Source: Nostoc paludosum FACHB-159
Lineage (GTDB): Bacteria; Cyanobacteriota; Cyanobacteriia; Cyanobacteriales; Nostocaceae
Length of the DNA: 64,000 nucleotides
Direction: 5' to 3'
Assembly: GCF_014698835.1 (NCBI RefSeq)
Contig: NZ_JACJTU010000009.1
Coordinates: 1-64,000 of the forward strand
Shown here: piece after piece, positions 38,611 through 48,083 of the stretch
How positions within the stretch are numbered: position 1 is the stretch's first letter
Layout of the letters: each line of letters opens with the position of its first letter
Made by a program: the position numbers and the translations under genes
The notes under the pieces: generated by a model
Told to the model about the DNA's origin: nothing
Database searches by the model: none
What the model saw: only the letters and a program-made list of their open reading frames with translations

Positions 38611-40164
38611 TCAAACATCGCTAATTGCTTGTGAAGAACTTGCTAATTGTAATGGTAAAGAAAGCACGTAACGATATCCTGATTCTGGTGAACCTTGAAC
38701 CAAAATTTGTCCGCCATGCAACTCTGCAAGCTGACAGCTTAGCAACAGACCCAAGCTTTCACGAGAAAGACTTCCATTGCCTTTAGCTAAATTTATATCT
38801 GAATTAGGAGCAAATAAATTTGAGTGGGAATCACTCAAATTTTTTAACTTGTCCACTGCTACTGGCGAAATATCTGGTTGCTCTTGGCTTTCTTTGCGGG
38901 TATTGTAGCTTGCTACTTCGCCTGTCAGCTCTAGTAATGATAAAGAATTCAAGCGGAAGTAGGGATCGACCTCAGTAATACCATCTCCGAGCCAAGGATG
39001 GGATACCCAAATAGTAACATTGAGGATATCTTCCTTATAAGAGACATGAATGCGAACAACACTACCTGTAGCCGAAAGTTGAATCACACTAAAAATCAGG
39101 TGATACAGAATTTGCCGCACCTTGTCTTTATCTAAAGGCCAAATACGATTGCGCCCCGGTTCGATAGACAGGCGAATATCTTGGTCTCGGCGATTAGCTG
39201 CTTCTTCTAGAGTATTGATAGCCTGTTGACAGAGCATTTCAATATCCACAGGAGCTAAATTTAGCACCGTAGAGTTGTCACCGATGGTTCCCAGTTCGGT
39301 AATTTCATTTACTAGAGAAAGTAAATACCGACCACTGTGTTGGATAATTTCCAAATATTCTCTCTGTTTGCTCGTCAAAGGCCCATAAATTTCACGTCCC
39401 AGAACGCTAGCCATGCCAAGTACTGATGTTAAGGGAGTGCGTAACTCCTGAGTTAGCTGTTCTAAAAGTTGCAGTTTCAGTTGCTTGGTAGAAACATCGC
39501 TTTCTAAACTAGATGCAGCAATTTTAATCTCAGTGTTACGTTCATCGCTGAGTGAAAATATAGGAGCCACAGGAGTGCTTGATTCGAGTTTTCCTTGGAG
39601 AAGTCGGTTACGCTCAAATTCACTCATGCTCCAACGAGCTATAATTTGTAAAAACTCAATATCTCGGTTTGTAAAATTGCGCGGTACTAAATCCATCACC
39701 GCCAATGCACCTAAACAATTTCCTGAAGCATCTATCAGTGGCGCTCCCAAGTAAGCACGGATACCATATTCCTGCACTAACTTGCTGTTAAGCAATGCTG
39801 TATCTGTAAGTTTGTGCGTATCATTAATGACAAATATTTGATAACTCTCCACTACCTGGCTGCAAAAAGATTCTCTGCGTGAGAGTTGGCGATTTTGTGC
39901 CAAATGATTCATTAATCCCAGTCTAGATAGGCCCACTGCCGACTTAAACCAGTGGCGCTCTTGATCCACAAATCCCAAGATGGAAATTGGTGCTTCCAAA
40001 AAGTGGGCAGCAGTTTGAGTGGCTTCTTCAAAAACCGGAATTGTTTCTGGTTGCCGTAAACCTAGATCTGACAAAGCTTTAAGACGTTGTTGTTCTCTTG
40101 TTTCTTGAGAAGTCCAACCGTCCTTTAAGGCAAATAATTTGTTTTCAGGCTCTACCATTGCCAC
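38611..40164 (-). CDS. GAF domain histidine kinase-like protein without the phospho-acceptor histidine
   Basis: The 517-residue protein has an N-terminal GAF domain (about 40-190; SILGFVDQERHWFKS, ESFCSQVV, YLGAPLIDASGNCLGALAVMD) and a kinase-like module from 228. The H box reads LTQELRTPLTSVLG, with Gln239 where histidine is expected. The ATP lobe lacks a clear N box (HLIFSVIQLSATGS instead of N-x3-NA) and has an insert of about 60 polar residues (425-475). The rest of the dimerisation helices is well kept. It is probably not an autokinase and may act as a partner or decoy for another kinase; that is inference. The GAF ligand is unknown. Confidence 0.85.
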   Translation of the reverse strand: MAMVEPENKLFALKDGWTSQETREQQRLKALSDLGLRQPETIPVFEEATQTAAHFLEAPISILGFVDQERHWFKSAVGLSRLGLMNHLAQNRQLSRRESFCSQVVESYQIFVINDTHKLTDTALLNSKLVQEYGIRAYLGAPLIDASGNCLGALAVMDLVPRNFTNRDIEFLQIIARWSMSEFERNRLLQGKLESSTPVAPIFSLSDERNTEIKIAASSLESDVSTKQLKLQLLEQLTQELRTPLTSVLGMASVLGREIYGPLTSKQREYLEIIQHSGRYLLSLVNEITELGTIGDNSTVLNLAPVDIEMLCQQAINTLEEAANRRDQDIRLSIEPGRNRIWPLDKDKVRQILYHLIFSVIQLSATGSVVRIHVSYKEDILNVTIWVSHPWLGDGITEVDPYFRLNSLSLLELTGEVASYNTRKESQEQPDISPVAVDKLKNLSDSHSNLFAPNSDINLAKGNGSLSRESLGLLLSCQLAELHGGQILVQGSPESGYRYVLSLPLQLASSSQAISDV

Positions 40165-40576
40165 TGCTACCTTAATAATTTCTCGATACTGTAAAAAATT
40201 GATATATGCCCTATTTCTGGGTTATCAATTGCTATTTTTAAGCATTCCCTAATTTTGCCTCTGACAAACAAGTTTGAGGCAAAAATTTTTTACCTCTTCG
40301 ATTAAGTCGGTTACGGAGTCTCTGGGAGTTACTATTTACTGGTACTGAATGTTCTGTATTAATCGCTGTTGTAGTCTCTATTACTTGAGATTTGGCAATC
40401 AGACTGCGTTAGATTTTGATTCAGCTAGGGTAACCTAACCTTAAGGATACAACAAAGGGTCTATGATTCTTGATGTACTGAAGGGAAATTTCTGTTACTA
40501 TTATCAGCGTAATTTTACTTAAAAATAGCTAAATTAATGTAATTTTTGTTAGCAAAAATTACTGATAACAGCTACT
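40165..40576. other. Non-coding gap
   Basis: The gap is AT-rich with no supported gene. The part next to 40164 should hold the promoter of the GAF protein. I see no repeat family or RNA gene. Confidence 0.3.
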
Positions 40577-40879
40577 ATGACTGCACCGCATTCAAAATTA
40601 AAAACTTATGCGGAAAAGTTGAGGAGCTGTATTGGAGAGCCAGCAAGGTTTTTTGGGTTCCACGCCAAAACGACTGACATCCAGCTTTTTAGCTTAAAGC
40701 AAATGGCATCTGAATATTTAGAAACTACCTACCCTACTTTCAGCAAGTTACAGACTTTCTGCAAATTTCCCAAATCTGAGCTTTCTAGCTTCCAGAGAGT
40801 TATTTCTACCAAACAATACAAAATAGTTTCTAGAAATACATTAAACCTATTACAATTTAACGGGGAAAACTGTACGTGA
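40577..40879 (+). CDS. Doubtful small open frame
   Basis: It would code for 100 residues, basic and with no membrane span (KLKTYAEKLRSCIGEPARFF near the start). There is no ribosome binding site before the ATG and no family is recognised. It is kept only because it is the sole frame in an 850-base space and its composition is protein-like. Confidence 0.25.
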   Translation: MTAPHSKLKTYAEKLRSCIGEPARFFGFHAKTTDIQLFSLKQMASEYLETTYPTFSKLQTFCKFPKSELSSFQRVISTKQYKIVSRNTLNLLQFNGENCT

Positions 40880-41013
40880 TTTTAATTTTTTCCAAAAAAA
40901 TAATTTTTTGCTTTGGTGAACAACAGCAGCAAAGTACATGAAAAATTTTAAATTTATTTTGGGACAAGCCACAAATAAACACAAATAAATGGGGAATTTG
41001 AGGATAACTGATA

Positions 41014-42186
41014 ATGAATAAAATGGGTATTAGAGTTCCTTTTGTAGACCTGAAGTTACAACACAAACCAATTCAAGGACAATTGCAAAGTGCAATCCAA
41101 TCTGTTTTGGAACAAGGGGATTTTGTTTTAGGCCAAGCACTTTCAGATTTTGAAGCGGCATTTGCGGCAGCGTCTGGGGCAGAATATGGGGTTGGTGTGG
41201 CATCAGGAACAGATGCGATCGCCTTGGGATTGCAAGCGTGTAATATTGGTGTTGGTGATGAAGTGATTTTACCAGCAAACACTTTTATCGCAACCTTAAT
41301 TGGAGTTTTACGCGCTGGTGCTAAGCCCATTTTAGTAGATTGCGATGGACAGACAGCTTTAATTGACTTAGAAGCAGCAGCAAAGGCAATTACGCCTCAG
41401 ACAAAAGCAATTATTCCTGTGCATCTCTATGGCCAAATGGTATCACCACAGAAATTATTCGATTTTGCTGATACCTACAAATTACTAATTTTTGAAGATG
41501 CAGCACAAGCACACCTCGCCCAAAGAGACGGATATCACGCTGGTTCCGTAGGAATAGCAGCAGCTTTTAGTTTCTATCCCAGTAAAAATTTGGGAGCATT
41601 TGGGGATGGGGGAATGCTACTGACACGAAATTCTGATGTCGCCCAAAAGATGGTGCGCTTGCGAAATTATGGGGCATCACAAAAATATTTTCACACTGAA
41701 CCAGGTACAAATAGCCGCTTAGATACCTTACAAGCAGCGATCTTGCACCAGAAACTACCACATTTACCAGAATGGAATCGCGATCGCTTGACTATCGCCC
41801 AAGAATATGATAATGAATTAGCACCTTTAGGGACTGCTGGCATTATCCCCATCGAAAACCAAAGTGGTACAGGGCATGTTTATCATCTTTATGTGATTAG
41901 AGTTGATGATTGTTGCCCCATAGAACGCCAGCAACTCCAAGAACAGTTAACAGCAGCAGGAATTCAAACTGGCATTCATTACCCAATTCCTTGTCATCTC
42001 CAGCCAGCATTTACCTACTTAGGGTATCAGCCAGGAGATTTTCCCCAAGCAGAAAAGTTATCAAAGCAAATATTATCATTACCTATGTATCCTGGTTTGA
42101 GCACTAGCCAAATCAAAGAAGTTGTAGCAGCGATCGCCAATGCAGTTTCAACAAATTCTCAGGAGTCATTAGTCGTTAGTCATTAG
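41014..42186 (+). CDS. DegT/DnrJ/EryC1/StrS family sugar aminotransferase
   Basis: The 390-residue PLP enzyme has VPFVDLKLQHKPIQ, GVGVASGTDAIALGLQA, HLYGQMV, EDAAQAHLA and FYPSKNLGAFGDGGML, with Lys191 as the Schiff-base lysine. It probably aminates a keto-sugar nucleotide used in a surface polysaccharide. This fits its place at the head of an exosortase/Wza/Wzc group. A GTCATTA repeat block follows the stop directly. Confidence 0.92.
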   Translation: MNKMGIRVPFVDLKLQHKPIQGQLQSAIQSVLEQGDFVLGQALSDFEAAFAAASGAEYGVGVASGTDAIALGLQACNIGVGDEVILPANTFIATLIGVLRAGAKPILVDCDGQTALIDLEAAAKAITPQTKAIIPVHLYGQMVSPQKLFDFADTYKLLIFEDAAQAHLAQRDGYHAGSVGIAAAFSFYPSKNLGAFGDGGMLLTRNSDVAQKMVRLRNYGASQKYFHTEPGTNSRLDTLQAAILHQKLPHLPEWNRDRLTIAQEYDNELAPLGTAGIIPIENQSGTGHVYHLYVIRVDDCCPIERQQLQEQLTAAGIQTGIHYPIPCHLQPAFTYLGYQPGDFPQAEKLSKQILSLPMYPGLSTSQIKEVVAAIANAVSTNSQESLVVSH

Positions 42187-42275
42187 TTATTAGTCATTGG
42201 TCATTAGTTATTAGTCATTAGTCTAAAACCAATGCCCAATGCCTCATGCTCAATGCCCCATACCCAATAATTAAA
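42163..42275. repeat. STRR block: GTCATTA and CCAATGC heptamers
   Basis: TAGTCGTTAGTCATTAG-type heptamers (42163-42222) are followed by CAATGCC units (42229-42268). They overlap the last aminotransferase codons and run up to the exosortase start. Confidence 0.8.
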
Positions 42276-42278
42276 ATC

Positions 42279-43166
42279 ATGGCACTCCAGCAACAGATTA
42301 AAAACAGAAACGTGTCAGGTTTGTTAAATTTAGCTATTTTAGGCATTCTACTGCTGCTTTATGCTCCTATATTGCTACATTGGCTGGATGGTTGGCTGCA
42401 CAAAAATATTAGTACAGAACACGAATATTTCAGTCATGGGATTATTGGTCTGCCATTTGCTGCTTATTTGGGCTGGTTGAACCGGAAACAGTGGGCACGT
42501 TTGCCAGATACTATCCATCCTTTGGGTGCAGTTTTCTTGTTATTAGGAGGAGTATTTTATCTTAGCGGTGTTAGAGAGTGGGTTAATCTTTCGCTGCCTT
42601 TTATACTAAGTGGGTTGTGCTTGTGGTTTAAGGGAGTACCAGGTTTGCGATCGCAAGCATTTCCACTCCTGTTGGTATTTCTAGCAACTCCAACATCAGT
42701 ACCCTACCTGATTGCTCCCTATACCTTGCCTCTTCAAAGCTTCATCGCTGGTAGCGCAGGCTTCATACTGAATCAATTTGGTATGGAAGTAACTGTGGAT
42801 GAGATAAATCTCTACGTGGGAGGACGGATTGTGGAAGTCGCCCCCTATTGTGCAGGGCTGAAAATGTTGTTCACTACACTCTACGTCGGTTTGATGCTGC
42901 TTTATTGGACAGGCGCATTATCTTCACGCCGCACTACTATATCGTTTTTATCTATTGCTGTGATAATTAGTACTACTGCCAATATTATTCGTAACACTTT
43001 ACTAACCTTTTTTCACGGGACAGGTCAAGAAGGAGCTTTTAGATGGCTCCATGATAGTTGGGGTGGTGACCTCTACTCTGCTTTGATGCTCGTATCATTA
43101 GTGCCCTTGCTGAATTGGATTAATAACTATTTTTCTGCATCTGGGGAAGTTGGGGATGAGGCATAG
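42279..43166 (+). CDS. Cyanoexosortase B
   Basis: The 295-residue membrane protein has about eight spans and the exosortase triad: Cys191 (APYCAGLKM), Arg238 (NIIRNTLL) and His258 (WLHDSWGG). Exosortases are thought to cut and anchor or transfer proteins with PEP-CTERM-type ends, usually in step with exopolysaccharide export. ATG 42279 is chosen since earlier codons lie in a repeat. The downstream gene codes for its usual partner. No classic PEP-CTERM substrate was found in the window. Confidence 0.9.
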   Translation: MALQQQIKNRNVSGLLNLAILGILLLLYAPILLHWLDGWLHKNISTEHEYFSHGIIGLPFAAYLGWLNRKQWARLPDTIHPLGAVFLLLGGVFYLSGVREWVNLSLPFILSGLCLWFKGVPGLRSQAFPLLLVFLATPTSVPYLIAPYTLPLQSFIAGSAGFILNQFGMEVTVDEINLYVGGRIVEVAPYCAGLKMLFTTLYVGLMLLYWTGALSSRRTTISFLSIAVIISTTANIIRNTLLTFFHGTGQEGAFRWLHDSWGGDLYSALMLVSLVPLLNWINNYFSASGEVGDEA

Positions 43167-43169
43167 GGC

Positions 43170-43325
43170 AAACAGGAAGTGTGGGAGAAGGGAGAAGTGT
43201 GGGAGGTATGAGAGGAGTAGGAAGAGGGAGAAGGAGGGGTGGGAGGTGTGGGAAGAGACGGGGGCATAAATTCTTTTTCTCCCCACACTCCCCACACTCC
43301 ACACACTCCCCACACTCCCGCCTAA
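43170..43325. repeat. Purine/pyrimidine repeat block, inverted halves
   Basis: GTGTGGGAG/GAGAAGG units (43178-43255) face CCCCACACTC units (43280-43318). The halves are complementary and could fold into a long hairpin between the exosortase and its partner gene. Confidence 0.7.
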
Positions 43326-43398
43326 GTCCTAAATATCACTGAACTCATGGTGTTATTTTTTAAAGTAAAATTTTGCGTAAGTATTGAAAATTTTACTA

Positions 43399-44124
43399 AT
43401 GATTTCCTTCTCTAAGTTTTTCAAAGAAAACCGATTGAGTCAGGTAGCAGCACTTTTGTTATTGCTATTGCTGTTGGTGATGGGAGGGGTTCCTGGATAT
43501 CTGACAGGACACTGGCAATGGAAGCAGCCGTCACCTGTGTCTAGTCTCAAGGAATTAAGGCAAATCCGCAAGGCTGGGTTAACTGTTCCTGGTTGGCAAA
43601 CTACTGAACAAGGAGAACAGCAAATTGGCGAACATAAATGGTCTGTGCAGGTGATTAAAAAAGAAGGCTCAGAGGACACTCAGGCGATTTTACTTTTGCT
43701 ACCGCAAAGCGGGCCTATGGAACAACCAGAGGTTGAGTGGACAGAGGTTAACGGCTGGGGAAGGTCGCGCTGGGGAAAATGGGATGTAGCTCAATATCGT
43801 AGTGCTGAATTTACTGTCAAACCATCTGCAAAGTTAGCTTCTAATGTTGAAACGAAAGTAGAAGCTAGGTTCTTTCGCGGCTCGACACCACAACAAACCT
43901 TTGCTGTTTTGCAATGGTACGCTATGCCAAACGGCGGAAATCCATCGCCATTCAACTGGTTCGTTGCAGACCAGTTGGCACAGTGGCGTAAACAACGCAC
44001 TCCTTGGGTAGGCGTGAGCATTTTGATTCCAATGGAACCCTTGGGACAAGTAGAAAAATCTTGGCCTTTAGCTGAGTCTATTGGAGAAACAGTACAAGCT
44101 GCATTGATGGCTGGGCCTCTGTAG
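43399..44124 (+). CDS. Cyanoexosortase B system-associated protein (EpsI-like)
   Basis: The 241-residue protein has an N-terminal membrane anchor (VAALLLLLLLLVMGGVPGYL) and a soluble outer domain with LTVPGWQTTEQ, WTEVNGWGRSRWG and VLQWYAMPNGG. This domain pattern accompanies exosortases and resembles EpsI. Its function is unknown, but it probably acts with the exosortase outside the membrane. ATG 43399 is preferred to the TTG at 43384. Confidence 0.85.
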   Translation: MISFSKFFKENRLSQVAALLLLLLLLVMGGVPGYLTGHWQWKQPSPVSSLKELRQIRKAGLTVPGWQTTEQGEQQIGEHKWSVQVIKKEGSEDTQAILLLLPQSGPMEQPEVEWTEVNGWGRSRWGKWDVAQYRSAEFTVKPSAKLASNVETKVEARFFRGSTPQQTFAVLQWYAMPNGGNPSPFNWFVADQLAQWRKQRTPWVGVSILIPMEPLGQVEKSWPLAESIGETVQAALMAGPL

Positions 44125-44353
44125 ATTATGTTAAATGTACATTTGTACAGAGATTTAGCAAAGTAGTTGTGCGATCGCTCTGTGGCTGAAACTAAGTTAA
44201 AAGATGTTCAAAATATGAAGTTAGAATTAGAATTGACACAATTTTTCGGCTTTTTCCTGGTAAATACTTGTAGATAAAAGAGACATCAAGGACATTTTTA
44301 GGGTAAAATAACGAGTCGGCGCGACTAATTATTACATAAGTTTTCCTGCACCG

Positions 44354-45706
44354 ATGTTGATAACTCCCAGTTCTTATATGCGTGCATTCAGCGCCCTGTG
44401 TTTTGTCAGTCTTCAAGTAGGGGTTTTCTTAACAGCACCTATCCAGGTTGTTGTTGCTCAGCCTTTCCCATATAAAGGGCAACCCCCTTCCCCTGTACCC
44501 GGTACTGAGGACGTTGTACCTCCAAGTACAAATGACGAAATTTCGCCTCAACTCAGCCGCTACCTTTTGGGACCAGGAGATAGTATTGGCGTTGTGCTTC
44601 AGCGTCCTCCTGGCCCCTATCGTTTAGGAATCGGAGATGGAATTAGCGTTTCGGTTCAGCGCTTTCCAGAGTTAAGCTTTCAAGCTGTAATTAATCCAGA
44701 AGGTAACATTGTAGTGCCGCTGCTAGGAACAGTTTCCTTACAAGGTTTAACTCTGGAAGAAGCTCAAGAAAAAATTCGCTTGGGCTTAAATCGTTATGTT
44801 GTCGATCCGGTAATAGTTTTAGCCCTAGCAAGCCAGCGTCAAGACTTTGTTTTTCAAGCTATCATCAGTCCAGAAGGCAACGTTGTAGTGCCACAAGTGG
44901 GAACTGTGTCATTACAAGGTTTAACTTTGGAAGAAGCTCAAGAAAAAATTCGCTTGGGTTTGAGTCGAATTTTTCCAGATCCGATCGTGGTGGTATCTTT
45001 GATAGGAACGCGACCAGTCCAAGTTACCATTAGCGGGGAAATATTTCGACCAGGAATTTATCCGATTAATTCACCAACGCCCCGCGTTGCCGATGCTTTA
45101 TTAATATCCGGTGGTTCAACGCTGAATGCAGACCTCCGACAAGTGCAAATACGCCGGAAGTTAGTGGATGGTTCAGTGGTTTCGCAAACTATTGACTTGT
45201 ATGCAGCGCTACAAAATGGTGGTTCAATCCCTAATTTACGCTTACAAGACGGAGATGCGATCGTTGTGCCTCGTCGTGAAGTCGGCAATGAAGATGGTTA
45301 TGACCGCAATTTGGTAGCACGTTCATCCTTAGCTACACCACAGATTCGAGTCCGAGTTTTAAACTACGCTGCTGGAGGTATTTCTACTCAAGCACTGCCC
45401 AATGGCAGTACATTTGTAGATGCTTTGGGAGGAGTAAATCTTGACACTGCTAACCTCCGAAGTATCGCTTTGGTTCGGTTCGATCCCGAACGAGGTAAAG
45501 CCATTACCCAAAAACTAGATGCTAAAAAAGCTCTGGGAGGTGATGCATCTCAAAACGTGCCACTTCAAGATAATGATGTTATTGTTGTTGGTCGGAACCT
45601 CGTCGGTAGAATTACTAATTTACTGAGTACCATTACCCAACCCTTCTTCAATGTGCAATCTTTTCTCCGATTTTTTGATAACTTCGGTGGTGGCGGTTCT
45701 AATTAG
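44354..45706 (+). CDS. Wza-like polysaccharide export protein with duplicated export domain
   Basis: The 450-residue protein has a signal peptide (ALCFVSLQVGVFLTAPIQVV, cut likely after VVA). The Poly_export segment FQAVINPEGNIVVPLLGTVS...GLTLEEAQEKIRLGL occurs twice, 58 residues apart (from about residues 109 and 167). SLBB domains follow (VTISGEIFRPGIYPIN, RVRVLNYAAGG). Wza forms the outer-membrane channel for polysaccharide. No lipobox cysteine follows the signal, unlike E. coli Wza. It stands just ahead of the Wzc-like gene. Confidence 0.9.
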   Translation: MLITPSSYMRAFSALCFVSLQVGVFLTAPIQVVVAQPFPYKGQPPSPVPGTEDVVPPSTNDEISPQLSRYLLGPGDSIGVVLQRPPGPYRLGIGDGISVSVQRFPELSFQAVINPEGNIVVPLLGTVSLQGLTLEEAQEKIRLGLNRYVVDPVIVLALASQRQDFVFQAIISPEGNVVVPQVGTVSLQGLTLEEAQEKIRLGLSRIFPDPIVVVSLIGTRPVQVTISGEIFRPGIYPINSPTPRVADALLISGGSTLNADLRQVQIRRKLVDGSVVSQTIDLYAALQNGGSIPNLRLQDGDAIVVPRREVGNEDGYDRNLVARSSLATPQIRVRVLNYAAGGISTQALPNGSTFVDALGGVNLDTANLRSIALVRFDPERGKAITQKLDAKKALGGDASQNVPLQDNDVIVVGRNLVGRITNLLSTITQPFFNVQSFLRFFDNFGGGGSN

Positions 45707-45710
45707 GGAG

Positions 45711-45900
45711 TGTAGAGCGGGAAGAGGGGAAGATGGGGGGATGGGGAGATGGGGAGACGCGGGGACGCAGGGACGCAAAGAGATGAATTAATAACCAATG
45801 CCCAATGCCCAATGCTCAATGCCCAATACTTCTCTACGAGAGGCTGCGCCAACGGCTGCGCTCAGTACAAGTGCCCAATGCCCAATGCCCAACGAGTAAA
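45711..45900. repeat. Repeat block: GGGGAGATG, CCCAATG and a palindrome
   Basis: GATGGGGAGATGGGGAGAC units (45730-45765) and CCAATGC heptamers (45797-45829, 45872-45891) flank a short palindromic insert, ACGAGAGGCTGCGCCAACGG, of a kind common in Nostoc. No gene is seen. Confidence 0.7.
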
Positions 45901-45914
45901 TATATGCCCCTACT

Positions 45915-48083
45915 ATGACCCCACCAATTGTTAAGCGCTATCTTATTGCTTTTGAAAAATACAAGTGGATTGGACTAGCTAGTTTTGGTTTAGTTATAGT
46001 GGGGTCAACAGTGGTGGCTATGCAACCAGATCCACCTGCTAGCTATATAGCATCCGCCGCACTTACATATAGTGGCCCACCGGTTTCTTTCTCTGCAACT
46101 GGTAGTGAAATCCAACAGCAAGGAAAGGAATTAAATGAGGAAGTTTTACTATCAAATCAGATAATTGCAGCAGTAGCAGAGAAAGTAAATCTCAAACCGA
46201 AACAACTCGGTGCAAGTATTGTCCTTTCTCTGCCTAAGAAAAACCCCAGGACTGGAGATTTTGAAACTACTACTTTTGAACTGAAATATGTAGATACTGA
46301 CCCCAAACGAGCTATAGAAGTTTTGGCAGAATTGATGCAATCAATGGTCAAGTTGAGCAGTGACATCAATACTGGACGATTACAAGCAATTATTCAAAAA
46401 ATTAACGAGCGCCTACCACAAGCTAAACGCGAATTGCAAATTGCTGAAAAGAGGTTGGAACAGTACGATCGCATTGAGCGCACAGCAATATTAGCAGCTG
46501 AAAATGGTAGTTTGCTGGCTGCTGTTACTGCTAGCCAAAATCTCCAACGGCAAATTCAATTAACTATTTCTGGCGTTGATGGTCAAATTCGCAGTTTACA
46601 AAATAAGTTAGGTTTAACAGTTGGACAGGCTTATGTTTCTTCAGCTTTGAGTGCCGATCCCATTATTGGCAACTTGCGATCGCAAATTTATCAAAGTGAG
46701 TCGCAAATCGCTTTATTAAGGAAAGATTTACGACTTGAACACCCAACGATGATTCAGCTACTGCGGCAAAAACAAGCAGCTGAAGAATTACTCCAACAAC
46801 GTGCAGCGGAAGTGTTAGGCGGTAATGGAATGGCGGCTCCACTCCAGGGTAATATTGCTGGTATTCGTACTCAGAGTAGTTTAGACCCAGCACGCCAACA
46901 GCTAGCAAACCAAATGGTGTCTTTGCAAACCCAACGGGAGACACTCCAACAGCAACTAGCTCAAGAAATCCAACAAGAAGCACGTCTGCGACGAGAGTAT
47001 TCTTTGATACCTAATAAGCAATTAGAGCGATCGCGTTTAGAACAGGAGGTTGGACTCAAAAAAGCCATCTATGACCAAATGCAGGCTAAGCTAACGGATG
47101 CTAAAACCGCTGAGGCAGAAACAACTAGCAGCCTTAGCGTTGCCAGACGCCCGACAGTTACTCCCGATATCAAACCTCCTAAGAGTGTACCTATTACCCT
47201 GGCTGTGGGTGGTGCCTTGGGTGTGTTAGTTGGTGGTGGGGTGATATTTTTATTGGGATCGCTGGAAGGAACTTTCAAAACCAGAGAAGATATCCGCGAG
47301 AGCCTCAAGCAACGGGAAGTGGCACTGTTGGGAGAGTTGCCTTTAATGCTAGTTGATGATTTGGATCGAGAAGCTGTGCCAGTGGTACTTTCTCCAGAAT
47401 CTCCCTACTTAGAATTTTATGAAAAGTTCCGTAGTAATCTACGGCGGATTGGTGGTAAAAATTTAAAGGTAGTTTTAATTACTAGTACCAGTAGCTTAGA
47501 GGGTAAAACGGCAAGTGCTTATAACTTGGGTATTGCTTCTGCCCGTGCTGGGAAAAGAACTTTAATTATTGAAACAGATTTGCGATCGCCTTCTCGGTGT
47601 ACATCGCTGAAAGTAATTCCCGATCCTGACGCCACCATTGAACCCCTGCGTTATTACGCTGACTTGAGTGAATGTATTCGTTTAGTTCCTGATGTAGAAA
47701 ATTTATACATTCTTCCCAGCCCCGGCCCGGTGCGGCAATCTGCTGCTATTCTCGAATCTAGCGAAATGCGACGGCTGATGGATGATGTCCGCGAACGTTT
47801 TGATTTAGTGATTTTAGATACTAGCCCCTTAAGTTTATCCAATGACCCATTGTTAATCCAACCCTACAGCGATGGCATGGTACTAGTGGCGCGACCACAT
47901 TATACAGAAGAGAACATGTTAGGCGAGGCGATCGATCAATTGGTTGAATCGGAACTAGGGTTATTAGGAGCAATTATTAATGGTGCTGATATCGTCGTTT
48001 CTCTACCTCCCCCAACGTTTTCATCTGAAGTAGAACCAGAAAATGTTGAAGAATCAGAAGAAGTTTCAGCGGGTGCGAGTTGA
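45915..48083 (+). CDS. Wzc-like polysaccharide co-polymerase / BY-kinase fold ATPase
   Basis: The 722-residue protein has a first span near 20-36, a Wzz-type periplasmic part with long coiled coils (about 150-400), a second span near 428-446 (VGGALGVLVGGGVIFLLG) and a cytoplasmic ATPase. Walker A is STSSLEGKTAS (about 523-533), Walker A' LIIETDLRSPS and Walker B LVILDTSPL. It governs polysaccharide chain length and export with the Wza partner. The C-terminal tail is acidic and has no tyrosine cluster, so the usual autophosphorylation sites of BY-kinases are absent. Confidence 0.9.
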   Translation: MTPPIVKRYLIAFEKYKWIGLASFGLVIVGSTVVAMQPDPPASYIASAALTYSGPPVSFSATGSEIQQQGKELNEEVLLSNQIIAAVAEKVNLKPKQLGASIVLSLPKKNPRTGDFETTTFELKYVDTDPKRAIEVLAELMQSMVKLSSDINTGRLQAIIQKINERLPQAKRELQIAEKRLEQYDRIERTAILAAENGSLLAAVTASQNLQRQIQLTISGVDGQIRSLQNKLGLTVGQAYVSSALSADPIIGNLRSQIYQSESQIALLRKDLRLEHPTMIQLLRQKQAAEELLQQRAAEVLGGNGMAAPLQGNIAGIRTQSSLDPARQQLANQMVSLQTQRETLQQQLAQEIQQEARLRREYSLIPNKQLERSRLEQEVGLKKAIYDQMQAKLTDAKTAEAETTSSLSVARRPTVTPDIKPPKSVPITLAVGGALGVLVGGGVIFLLGSLEGTFKTREDIRESLKQREVALLGELPLMLVDDLDREAVPVVLSPESPYLEFYEKFRSNLRRIGGKNLKVVLITSTSSLEGKTASAYNLGIASARAGKRTLIIETDLRSPSRCTSLKVIPDPDATIEPLRYYADLSECIRLVPDVENLYILPSPGPVRQSAAILESSEMRRLMDDVRERFDLVILDTSPLSLSNDPLLIQPYSDGMVLVARPHYTEENMLGEAIDQLVESELGLLGAIINGADIVVSLPPPTFSSEVEPENVEESEEVSAGAS

